From: Chloroflexota bacterium
Lineage (GTDB): Bacteria; Chloroflexota; Dormibacteria; CF-121
Reading direction: 5' to 3'
Assembly (NCBI GenBank): GCA_005880605.1
Contig: VBIS01000085.1
Location: 1-6,054, forward strand
DNA length: 6,054 bases
Below are positions 1-5,789 of the stretch, piece by piece. Below the pieces are notes generated by a model. It did not search any database and had not been told where the DNA came from. It saw nothing but the letters and a program-made list of their open reading frames with translations. The translations under genes and the position numbers were made by a program. The stretch's first letter is position 1; the number at the start of each line of letters is the position of its first letter.

Positions 1-214
1 GCGGCTTGCTCATGTCGAAGAGGACGACGTCCTGGCTGGTCTGGTTCTGGAGCAGCAGGTCGCAGCCCCCCGTTGAGCCTTCGATGGTCAACCCTGGTGT
101 CTTCGGCACGATGGTGTCGACGACCGTCTTGAACGGCTGATCCTCGGCCAGGGCCGTCACCGAGAACAGCAGCAGCGCGCCGACGGGGGCGAGCGCCACA
201 ACCAGCCGCTTCAC
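1..214 (-). CDS. Secreted protein of unknown function, N-terminal part only
   Basis: An open frame runs from a GTG at 214 off the left edge of the window (71 codons visible). The product begins MKRLVVALAPVGALLLFSV and continues TALA-ED, a textbook Sec signal peptide: Lys-Arg at residues 2-3, a hydrophobic core at about 4-19, and an A-L-A cleavage site at about residue 23. The mature part includes VPKTPGLTIEG, then GGCDLLLQNQTSQDVVLFD, which reads like alternating beta strands of an exported domain with one cysteine. I do not recognise the family. The GTG is chosen because it gives the positively charged n-region; there is no good Shine-Dalgarno site, and a TATAGG only 3 bases upstream is too close to be its -10 for a leaderless start. 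It is divergent from the enoyl-CoA hydratase gene across 83 bases. The C-terminus, and any membrane anchor, lies outside the window. Confidence 0.65.
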   Translation of the reverse strand, partial: MKRLVVALAPVGALLLFSVTALAEDQPFKTVVDTIVPKTPGLTIEGSTGGCDLLLQNQTSQDVVLFDMSKP

Positions 215-272
215 GAGCCTATAACGCCGATTCGGCCGATGGCTGGCACCGGTCCTCCAGCGGCTCCCGGGC

Positions 273-278
273 TAGACT
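273..278 (+). promoter_or_regulatory. Candidate -10 element of the crotonase operon
   Basis: TAGACT matches the TAnnnT core of a sigma-70-type -10 hexamer and lies 19 bases before the ATG at 298, which would give a leader of about a dozen bases holding just the ribosome binding site. No convincing -35 is seen at normal spacing. The identical hexamer precedes the ABC-F gene at 3181-3186, which slightly strengthens both. Confidence 0.4.
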
Positions 279-286
279 GGGCCCGC

Positions 287-293
287 AGGAGGG
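287..293 (+). promoter_or_regulatory. Strong Shine-Dalgarno site of the enoyl-CoA hydratase gene
   Basis: AGGAGGG ends 4 bases before the ATG at 298. It is a near-perfect anti-16S match and decides the start of this gene; the overlapping plus-strand frame opening at 239 has no comparable signal and no recognisable protein. Confidence 0.75.
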
Positions 294-297
294 AGCA

Positions 298-1071
298 ATG
301 CCCTACGAGTTCGTACTCACCGAGTCCAACGGGGCGGTCGGGATCGTCAGGATCAACCGGCCGCAGGTCCGCAATGCCCTCAACCCGCAGACGATCGCGG
401 AGCTCGTCGACGCGTTGGAGGCCTTCGATCGCGACGATGCGATCCGCTGCATGATCTTGACCGGCGACGACCGGGCCTTTGCGGCGGGCGCCGACATCAC
501 GCAGATGGTCGAAGCCAGTGCGGTCGACGTGCTCAACGACGACAACTTCGCGCGCTGGACTCGCTTTCGGGCGATCCACAAGCCGGTGATCGCCGCGGTC
601 AGCGGCTACGCCCTCGGCGGCGGCTGCGAGCTGGCCCTGATGTGCGACCTGGTGGTGGCGTCCGAGACCGCGCAGTTCGGCCAGCCCGAGGTGAAGATCG
701 GGATCATCCCCGGCGCGGGCGGCACTCAGCGCTGGGCGCGATCCGCGGGAAAGGTCCGCGCCATGGAAGCGGTGCTGACCGGCGAGCCGGTGAGCGCGGC
801 CGAGGCGCACCGGCTTGGCCTCGTCAACCGTGTGGTCGCGGCCGGGGCACACCTGGATGAGGCGTTGCGGCTGGCAAACCTGATCGCCCAGCGCCCGCCG
901 CTGGCGGTGCGCCTTGGCAAGGAAGCGGTCAATCAGGCGATGGAGGTGGCGTTGACCGCCGGCCTCGAGTTCGAGCGCAAGCTCTTCTACCTTCTGTTCG
1001 CCTCCGATGACAAGCGCGAGGGGATGCGCGCCTTCCTCGAGAAGCGTCCCGGTCGGTTCACCGGCCGATGA
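298..1071 (+). CDS. Enoyl-CoA hydratase (crotonase family)
   Basis: The 257-residue product has the usual length and order of a crotonase-fold enoyl-CoA hydratase, a soluble enzyme that adds water across trans-2-enoyl-CoA to give 3-hydroxyacyl-CoA in beta-oxidation and related acyl-CoA pathways. Visible landmarks are the N-terminal strand with INRPQVRNALN (19-29), the oxyanion-hole and CoA-binding FAAGADI (61-67), and YALGGGCELAL (104-114) with the first catalytic Glu at 111. GQPEVKIGIIPGAGGTQR (128-145) supplies the second catalytic Glu at 131, and the C-terminus ends AFLEKRPGRF (245-254). Both glutamates that the family needs for hydration are present, so it should be active. The start is fixed by a strong ribosome binding site. 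The stop overlaps the next crotonase gene by ATGA, implying translational coupling. It is close to the PaaF/EchA8 type, but the natural substrate (fatty acid, phenylacetate or branched-chain intermediates) cannot be read from this window because no thiolase, dehydrogenase or ligase is present. Confidence 0.93.
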   Translation: MPYEFVLTESNGAVGIVRINRPQVRNALNPQTIAELVDALEAFDRDDAIRCMILTGDDRAFAAGADITQMVEASAVDVLNDDNFARWTRFRAIHKPVIAAVSGYALGGGCELALMCDLVVASETAQFGQPEVKIGIIPGAGGTQRWARSAGKVRAMEAVLTGEPVSAAEAHRLGLVNRVVAAGAHLDEALRLANLIAQRPPLAVRLGKEAVNQAMEVALTAGLEFERKLFYLLFASDDKREGMRAFLEKRPGRFTGR

Positions 1072-1871
1072 GCGACCTCGTCCTCAGCACGCTTGATGGC
1101 GGCGTTCTGACACTGACACTCAACCGGCCGGAGGCGCTCAATGCCCTGAATGCAGAGATGACGGGCGCGCTTCGCGACGGCGCGCAGGCGGCGGCTCGTA
1201 ATCCCGAGGTGGGCGCGGTGATCATCACCGGAGCCGGCCGCGCCTTTTGCGCCGGCGCCGACCTCAAGGATGTGGCCGCGCGACGTGAGGCCGGCGAGCG
1301 CGACCTGGGTGACGACCTGCGCACCAACTACGCGCCGATGATCCGAGCCATCCGAGCGTGTCCCAAGCCGGTGATCGCGGCCCTCAACGGAACCGCCGCC
1401 GGCGCGGGGCTGAGCCTGGCGCTTGCCTGCGACCTGCGGATCGCGGCCGCCGGCGCCTCCCTGATCGTGGTCTTCGTTCGGGTGGGCCTGGTTCCCGATG
1501 CCGGCAGCCTCTTCTTCCTGACGCGCATGCTCGGCCTCAGCAAGGCGACCGAGCTCGCGATCTCAGGGGATCCGCTGACGGTGGAAGACGCCCACACACT
1601 CGGCCTGGTTGCGGCCGTGGTCCCACCCGAGCAGTTGATGCCCGCGGCGATGGAACGGGCGCGGCGCCTTACTGATGGGCCGCGCCAGACCTATGCCCTG
1701 ATCAAGCAGGGCCTGGAACGCGCGCTCGACCTCGACCTCGAGCAGGCCATGGAGCTCGAATCACAGCTGCAATCGGTAGCCGCGGAAACCACCGATGCGC
1801 AAGAGGCGATCCAGGCGTTTCTTACGAAGCGAAAGCCGCAATTCGGCCGCGTGAGAAGGCTTAAGCCCTAA
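1068..1871 (+). CDS. Crotonase-family enoyl-CoA isomerase, PaaG-like
   Basis: This 267-residue crotonase-fold protein has LNRPEALNALN (18-28), the CoA/oxyanion motif FCAGADL (60-66) and the second oxyanion segment TAAGAGLSLALACDL (109-123). Aligned by eye to the upstream hydratase, the first catalytic Glu becomes Ser116 and the second becomes Phe136. The segment FVRVGLVPDAG (136-146) instead places Asp144 where PaaG-type isomerases have their single catalytic aspartate. The C-terminus (ELESQLQSVAAETTDAQEAI, then FLTKRKPQF) also matches the PaaG style. I therefore infer double-bond or epoxide isomerisation of an acyl-CoA, such as 1,2-epoxyphenylacetyl-CoA isomerase or a delta3-delta2 enoyl-CoA isomerase, rather than hydration. 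The ATG lies inside the previous gene's ATGA overlap, so the two enzymes are probably made together. The GSLFF after the Asp departs from the more usual GGT or GGS. No other phenylacetate genes are in the window, so the paaG name is not applied. Confidence 0.88.
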   Translation: MSDLVLSTLDGGVLTLTLNRPEALNALNAEMTGALRDGAQAAARNPEVGAVIITGAGRAFCAGADLKDVAARREAGERDLGDDLRTNYAPMIRAIRACPKPVIAALNGTAAGAGLSLALACDLRIAAAGASLIVVFVRVGLVPDAGSLFFLTRMLGLSKATELAISGDPLTVEDAHTLGLVAAVVPPEQLMPAAMERARRLTDGPRQTYALIKQGLERALDLDLEQAMELESQLQSVAAETTDAQEAIQAFLTKRKPQFGRVRRLKP

Positions 1872-1903
1872 AAAGAAAGAGCGGCGGTGTTACCCGCCGC
1901 TCT
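1870..1903 (-). terminator. Rho-independent terminator for the MgtC-family transcript
   Basis: A perfect 10-bp GC-rich stem, AGAGCGGCGG (1878-1887) with CCGCCGCTCT (1894-1903), encloses a six-base loop. Read on the minus strand the stem is followed at once by TTCTTTTT (1877-1870), the classic intrinsic terminator layout, so it should end transcripts coming from the MgtC-family gene, whose stop is 57 bases before the stem. Its T tract overlaps the stop codon of the convergent isomerase gene. On the plus strand the hairpin is followed by CACCTAAATC without a T run, so it may only weakly stop, or mainly protect the 3' end of, the crotonase transcript. Confidence 0.85.
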
Positions 1904-1959
1904 CACCTAAATCAACTAATGCCATGGGCACCACCTCCCAGTTCTTAGGCGCCATTGTA

Positions 1960-2640
1960 TCAATTCCCGGCCCGGACCCGGTCCTCGATCAACTCGCGGG
2001 AGATAAAGATCTGCTTGGCCCCCTGAACCGTCCGCAGTTGGCGCAGCAGCTCCGACGTCGTCCGCTCGGCCGGCAGGCCGACATCGATCTCCAGCCGGTC
2101 CTCCGTGTCATTGAGCTCGTGAATCCGCACTGACATCGGGTAGGCGCCGATTGCGCGCAGCGGCTCCCGCACCGCTTCGATCTCGCCATCGGTGCGGGGC
2201 ACCACCATGCTCACCTGCGCTTCGTTGGGCCGCTTGAAGAAGCGCCGTTCGATCGGTTTCAAGACCATCAGCACGGACAGGATCAACAGGGTCGTGAAAA
2301 CGGCGATGATGTATTGCGACGTCCCTGCCGCCATGCCGATAGCGGCCACCGCCCAGATGGTGGCGGCAGTCGTCAGCCCCCGCACCAGATCCTTGCGCAG
2401 AAAGATCGTGCCGGCTCCGAGGAAGCCGATGCCGGTGACGATCTGCGCCGCGACCCGCGAAGGATCGGTGTTTGGGAAACCGTAGGCGCCGATGATCGTG
2501 AAGAGGCACGACCCTAGCGACACCATGGTCACCGTCCGTAGCCCGGCCGCCCGCTCCTGCCGCTCGCGCTCCAGGCCAACCACCGCGCCGAGAATCAACG
2601 CAACGAGCAGGCGCAGCATGAGATCGAGCGCGGTTGGCAC
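1960..2640 (-). CDS. MgtC/SapB-family membrane protein
   Basis: The 226-residue product is a clear MgtC/SapB-family inner-membrane protein. It shows the signature GLERE (22-26) and GLRT (33-36), followed by VTGIGFLGAGTIF (68-80) and the glycine/alanine-rich helix GLTTAATIWAVAAIGMAAG (88-106). About five hydrophobic helices are seen near residues 8-21, 38-53, 66-80, 91-106 and 110-127. After KPIERRFFKRPNE the C-terminal part (about 140-220) is soluble, with alternating strands and helices as in the ACT-like domain of longer family members. MgtC of Salmonella supports growth at low magnesium and in macrophages and acts on the F-type ATP synthase. Most environmental homologues have no defined role, so a transport or magnesium function is not claimed. 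The GTG at 2640 is favoured because a -10-like TACCAT sits 6 bases upstream; an ATG at 2620 would also leave the first helix nearly whole. It lies 43 bases after the helical-protein gene and ends at a strong terminator. Confidence 0.93.
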   Translation of the reverse strand: MPTALDLMLRLLVALILGAVVGLERERQERAAGLRTVTMVSLGSCLFTIIGAYGFPNTDPSRVAAQIVTGIGFLGAGTIFLRKDLVRGLTTAATIWAVAAIGMAAGTSQYIIAVFTTLLILSVLMVLKPIERRFFKRPNEAQVSMVVPRTDGEIEAVREPLRAIGAYPMSVRIHELNDTEDRLEIDVGLPAERTTSELLRQLRTVQGAKQIFISRELIEDRVRAGN

Positions 2641-2646
2641 GGCGCT

Positions 2647-2652
2647 ATGGTA
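2647..2652 (-). promoter_or_regulatory. Candidate -10 element for leaderless mgtC-family transcript
   Basis: On the minus strand TACCAT is followed by six bases (AGCGCC) and then the GTG start at 2640. That spacing places the expected transcription start at or next to the first base of the start codon. No Shine-Dalgarno site is present in front of the GTG, and no good -35 is visible. If real, the gene has its own promoter in the 43-base gap as well as any read-through from the gene upstream. Confidence 0.4.
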
Positions 2653-2683
2653 CTGCCCCGAGCCCGCCCAGAGGAGAAAAGGC

Positions 2684-3064
2684 TTAGGCGGCGCTATAGA
2701 GCGTGTTGTCGTAGCTCGGGACGTCTACGTCGACCGCAGGTCCGTGACGCTCGGTGAAGAGGGCCTCTTCGACGGCAAACAGGGCGTCCATGAGCTTCGA
2801 GATCCCGACTTTCACCTTGATGTTGGCCAGGTCGTCGGCGAGCGACCGCACTGGGCCTACCAGGCGCAGGATCTCCTCCAGCCGCGGCTCGTAGGCCATT
2901 GGCACCCGTTTGAAGCCCTTCAGATTCAGTTCCTCGAGCTCCTGCAGCAGCTGGTCGATCAACTGGACCGGGCGGCGAACCTGGTCCTGCCGGGCCTTGA
3001 GGTCCTTGGACTGGCGCTCGGCGTCACGGATGTATGCGTTGGTCTGGGCAAGTAATCCTGTCAT
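2684..3064 (-). CDS. Small helical (coiled-coil) protein of unknown function
   Basis: The 126-residue product starts MTGLLAQTNAYIRDAERQSK. I do not recognise a family. It has no signal peptide, membrane segment or cysteine and is largely predicted helix by eye: about 5-48 is rich in Gln, Glu, Arg, Lys and regularly spaced Leu/Ile (IDQLLQELEELNLKGFK), suggesting a coiled coil. It is followed by an EPRLEEILRLVGPVRSLADDLANI helix (59-82), a third helix ISKLMDALFAVEEALF (88-103), and a short acidic, probably disordered tail with VDVDVPSYDN. The ATG at 3064 is chosen because GAGGGG lies 6 bases upstream; the frame extends further only to a TTG at 3112 that has no such signal. It is upstream of and co-directional with the MgtC-family gene and divergent from the ABC-F gene across 131 bases. 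Charge and helicity would fit a structural or partner-binding role, but this is not shown by the sequence. Confidence 0.75.
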   Translation of the reverse strand: MTGLLAQTNAYIRDAERQSKDLKARQDQVRRPVQLIDQLLQELEELNLKGFKRVPMAYEPRLEEILRLVGPVRSLADDLANIKVKVGISKLMDALFAVEEALFTERHGPAVDVDVPSYDNTLYSAA

Positions 3065-3070
3065 CGCTGA

Positions 3071-3076
3071 CCCCTC
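3071..3076 (-). promoter_or_regulatory. Shine-Dalgarno site fixing the start of the helical protein
   Basis: On the minus strand GAGGGG is followed by six bases and the ATG at 3064. This is the only good ribosome binding site in the frame and argues for a 126-residue product rather than a longer one from the TTG at 3112. Confidence 0.6.
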
Positions 3077-3180
3077 ACATTCATGGCCTGAAAATGCACT
3101 ACGTTTTCGCAAACCGAATCCGTCGATGGTTTATTCCCGGAAACCAGACGAACTTGGGTCCGCTCGGCCGGAGGCCGCCG

Positions 3181-3186
3181 TAGACT
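3181..3186 (+). promoter_or_regulatory. Candidate -10 element for leaderless ABC-F transcript
   Basis: TAGACT lies 9 bases before the ATG at 3196, so transcription would begin at or within about 3 bases of the start codon. The only purine-rich stretch between them, GGTGA at 3190-3194, is a single base from the ATG and too close to work as a normal Shine-Dalgarno site. A TTGGGT at 3154-3159 is a poor -35 candidate at 21-base spacing. The same hexamer is found upstream of the crotonase operon. Confidence 0.45.
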
Positions 3187-3195
3187 TTCGGTGAC

Positions 3196-5085
3196 ATGCC
3201 ACTCCTGCGCGTCGACCGGCTGGCCGTGGTGTACGGCGCCACCGAGGTGCTGTCCGACCTGAGCTTCCAGGTTGAGCCTCGGCAGCGGCTCGGGATCGTG
3301 GGCGCCAACGGCAGTGGAAAGTCCAGCCTGCTCAAGGCGATCTCCGGGGAAATCACCCCGACCCGCGGCTCGCTGACGCTGGCTCCCCGCACCAGGACCG
3401 CTTACCTGGCGCAGGAGATCGAGGCCGGCCCGCACGAGAGTGTCTACGCGGACGCGCTACACAGCCGGCCCGACATCATGGGTCTGCGCGTCCGGCTCAG
3501 TGAGCTCGAAACGGCCATGACCGGTGGCCAGAGTGCAGAGCTGACCGCCCTGGTCGAGAACTACGGTGACGTCCAGCACGAGTACGAGCGCCTGGACGGC
3601 TATGCCTACGACAACCGGGTCGCCGAGGTGCTCCATGGCGTTGGCTTGACCGAGGCAGACCAGGCGCTACCGCCGAGCGCGCTGAGCGGCGGGCAACGAC
3701 GCCGCCTGGCGCTGGCCCGCCTGTTGCTCCAGGAGGCGGACCTGTTGCTGCTGGACGAGCCGACCAACCATCTCGACCTGGAGGCCATCGAATGGCTGGA
3801 GGAATTCCTTCGGCTCTCCCGCGCCGGCATGCTGATCGTCTCGCATGACCGCCGTTTTCTCGAGCGCACGGCCGACGACATTCTCGAGCTGCAAGCCGGA
3901 ATGGGCGAGTGGTATCCCGGCAATTACCGCCAGTACTTGCGCTTGCGCCGCGAGCGCCGGGCCTTGCGTCAGAAGGAGTACGACGCCCAACAGGACTACA
4001 TCGCCCGGACCGAGGAGTTCATCCGTCGCTATAAAGCCGGACAGCGCGCCCGCGAGGCACGCGGCCGGCAGACCAAGCTCGACCGCCTCGACCGGGTCGC
4101 GCCGCCCTCTGACGATCAGCAGATCCGGATCCGCTTGCGTGCCTCGGGCACCAGCGACCTGATCTTTCAAAGCGACGGCCTGACACTTTCGTACCCCTCC
4201 CCCGCGAGCGGGGGAGGGCCAGGGTGGGGGCTTACGGTTCCCGCCTTCACCATCAATGCCGGCGAACGGGTCGCCATCGTCGGGCCCAATGGCTCCGGCA
4301 AGACCAGCCTGCTCAAGGCGTTGCTCGGCGAGCTTCGCCCGCTCAAGGGCCGGGTGAAGAGCGGGCCGCGGGTGACGATGCGCTATTACGACCAGCATTT
4401 GGCCGACCTCGATCCCAACAAGACGGTACTGACCGAACTGCAGGACGCCTTCGGCCTCCCCGAGGAAACGCTGCGCACCTTCCTCGGCCGCCTGCTGTTC
4501 CGGGGCGACGATGCGTTCAAGGTGATCCGGTCCTTGAGCGGCGGCGAGAAGAGCCGGGTTGCGCTCGCCAAGCTGATGCTCGATGACGCCGGCTTGCTGC
4601 TCCTGGACGAGCCGACCAACCACCTCGACATCCCCGCCCAGGAAATGCTGGAGGACGCGCTGCAGGACTTCGAAGGCACCATCGTCTTCGTGTCGCACGA
4701 CCGCTACTTCATCGACGCCATCGCCACCCGGCTCTGGGTGGTCGACCAGGGCAGGGTCGCAACCCACCTCGGCAACTACACCGACCTGGAGCGATCGCGC
4801 CAGCGGGCCGGCCGGCTGGTGGTGGCCGCCGAGGCCGACCCCACGCCTCGCCGCGATCGCCACAGAGAGGCCGGCGCCGCCGCCGCGACGGCCGCTCCTG
4901 CCTCCGGCGTCGAGCATCAAATCGGCGAGCTCGAAGCCGAGATCCGACGAATCGAAGAGCAACTCGCCGACCATCAGACCTATGACGACCCGTCGCGCGT
5001 GACCACGCTGGCGCAGGCGCACGACGATGCATCCCGCCGGCTTCGAGCGCTTTACCAGGAATGGGAGCAGGCCGCCGGCGAATAG
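3196..5085 (+). CDS. ABC-F family ATPase (ribosome-associated translation factor)
   Basis: The 629-residue protein has two tandem ABC ATPase domains and no membrane segment, the hallmark of ABC-F proteins, which act on the ribosome to relieve stalling or regulate translation. Domain 1 shows an A-loop Tyr13, Walker A GANGSGKS (36-43), Q-loop Gln73, an arm insertion (about 80-155), signature LSGGQ (163-167), Walker B LLLLDEPTNHLD (183-194) and switch His217. A charged helical linker (about 240-305, with RRERRALRQKEYDAQQ) corresponds to the P-site tRNA interaction motif. Domain 2 has Tyr333, Walker A GPNGSGKT (363-370), signature LSGGE (447-451), DEPTNHLD (471-478) and His501. Both catalytic glutamates (188, 472) are present, so both sites should hydrolyse ATP. 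An Ala/Arg-rich linker (about 540-572) leads to a C-terminal coiled coil (573-627), as in Uup- or YdiF-like members. Just after Tyr333 a palindromic DNA repeat encodes PSPASGGGPGWG (334-345), an unusual insertion. Specific function, including antibiotic resistance, cannot be assigned. Confidence 0.93.
   Translation: MPLLRVDRLAVVYGATEVLSDLSFQVEPRQRLGIVGANGSGKSSLLKAISGEITPTRGSLTLAPRTRTAYLAQEIEAGPHESVYADALHSRPDIMGLRVRLSELETAMTGGQSAELTALVENYGDVQHEYERLDGYAYDNRVAEVLHGVGLTEADQALPPSALSGGQRRRLALARLLLQEADLLLLDEPTNHLDLEAIEWLEEFLRLSRAGMLIVSHDRRFLERTADDILELQAGMGEWYPGNYRQYLRLRRERRALRQKEYDAQQDYIARTEEFIRRYKAGQRAREARGRQTKLDRLDRVAPPSDDQQIRIRLRASGTSDLIFQSDGLTLSYPSPASGGGPGWGLTVPAFTINAGERVAIVGPNGSGKTSLLKALLGELRPLKGRVKSGPRVTMRYYDQHLADLDPNKTVLTELQDAFGLPEETLRTFLGRLLFRGDDAFKVIRSLSGGEKSRVALAKLMLDDAGLLLLDEPTNHLDIPAQEMLEDALQDFEGTIVFVSHDRYFIDAIATRLWVVDQGRVATHLGNYTDLERSRQRAGRLVVAAEADPTPRRDRHREAGAAAATAAPASGVEHQIGELEAEIRRIEEQLADHQTYDDPSRVTTLAQAHDDASRRLRALYQEWEQAAGE
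4195..4230 (+). repeat. GC-rich palindromic (REP-like) element inside the ABC-F coding region
   Basis: CCCTCCCCCG (4195-4204) and CGGGGGAGGG (4209-4218) form a perfect 10-bp inverted repeat around CGAG, followed by CCAGGGTGGGGG (4219-4230). This layout, a short C/G-only hairpin followed by an AGGGTGGGGG tail, resembles the small dispersed palindromic repeats common between genes in many GC-rich bacteria. Here it spans exactly 36 bases in frame and encodes PSPASGGGPGWG. It is the only copy in the window, so repeat status in this genome is inferred from its form. Confidence 0.6.
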
Positions 5086-5789
5086 ACCGGCGCCTGAGCG
5101 GATCGGCCGCGCCGCTGGGCCCGGTGGCTAGCACCGACCCCCCGTGGCTCATGCCCGCGATGTCGATCGCGTACGCCGTGACGGTTGGCGCCGGCGTGCT
5201 GGCCGTCGACCAGCTGGCCGCGTACATGCCCGGTGGCTGGGTTGATGTTCTGGGCGCGGCGTCGCTGGTGCTTTGCGTGATGACGATCGCCGTCTGGCTC
5301 CGCGCCGCCTGGCGGCGGCGGCGAGACCGACTGGGCCGCCGCGCCCTGCTCTGGGCGGGGGGCGCGATCGGGCCGGCGCTGGTGGCGGTCTTCGCCATCC
5401 TGGTCCTGGTGCAGAACGCGCAGATCGCATCGGAGATCAGCGGCGCCGATGTCCACCTGACCCGGCCGTTGATCGTATCCCTTCCCCGGCCCCCCGGCAC
5501 CAAGCTGCTCTACCAACGGCCCGGACTCGCCGATACGGAGAGCATCTCCGAAGACTTCAGCGCCCAAAACCTGAACGCCATCGTGCCCTTCTACGAGGCC
5601 GCGCTGGCCAAGGACGGATGGGTCGAAGACAAGGCGTCGGCGACGACGTCGATCGTCTGGTTCACCAAGGGTGCCTACCTACTATCGGTGGCGATCGACC
5701 CGCCCTCGAGCGGTTATACGCTCACGGTCGATCGCGTCAACTCGACCCTGCTCACTTCACCCTCCCCTTCGGCCACGGCGACTCCCTGA
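5061..5789 (+). CDS. Membrane-anchored protein of unknown function with extracytoplasmic domain
   Basis: I do not recognise this protein. From the ATG at 5061 it has 242 residues, overlapping the ABC-F gene by 25 bases. The Arg- and Pro-rich first 30 residues look unlike a membrane start, so the ATG at 5151 (residue 31, beginning MPAMSIAYAVTVGAG) is a serious alternative; neither has a good ribosome binding site. Hydrophobic helices are seen at about 34-50, 62-80 and 96-118, with a strongly basic loop RAAWRRRRDRLGRR (81-94) between the second and third that should face the cytoplasm. The part after residue 118 is soluble and would then be outside. It includes RPPGTKLLYQRPG, then AIVPFYEAALAKDGWVED (173-190) and several strands (TSIVWFTKGAYLLSVAID), ending in a Ser/Pro/Thr/Ala tail. 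The FYEAALAKDGW stretch recalls small domains found in predicted exported proteins, but no function follows from this. Its position suggests co-transcription with the ABC-F gene. Confidence 0.8.
   Translation: MGAGRRRIDRRLSGSAAPLGPVASTDPPWLMPAMSIAYAVTVGAGVLAVDQLAAYMPGGWVDVLGAASLVLCVMTIAVWLRAAWRRRRDRLGRRALLWAGGAIGPALVAVFAILVLVQNAQIASEISGADVHLTRPLIVSLPRPPGTKLLYQRPGLADTESISEDFSAQNLNAIVPFYEAALAKDGWVEDKASATTSIVWFTKGAYLLSVAIDPPSSGYTLTVDRVNSTLLTSPSPSATATP

Noticed and set aside
211..852. A 213-codon minus-strand open frame opposite the enoyl-CoA hydratase gene.
   Set aside because: It mirrors a clearly functional crotonase gene, has a His/Arg/Asp-rich composition typical of antisense frames, and no ribosome binding site or family match was seen.
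2641..2697. Direct repeat GGCGCTAT at 2641-2648 and 2690-2697 flanking the gap before the MgtC-family gene.
   Set aside because: Eight bases in GC-rich sequence is easily chance, one copy is inside the 3' end of a coding region, and no insertion lies between them.
3667..5022. A 451-codon open frame on the minus strand opposite the ABC-F gene.
   Set aside because: It lies wholly antisense to a gene with every expected ABC-F motif, shows no recognisable domain, and is the usual by-product of GC-rich codon use, in which stop codons are rare on the opposite strand.
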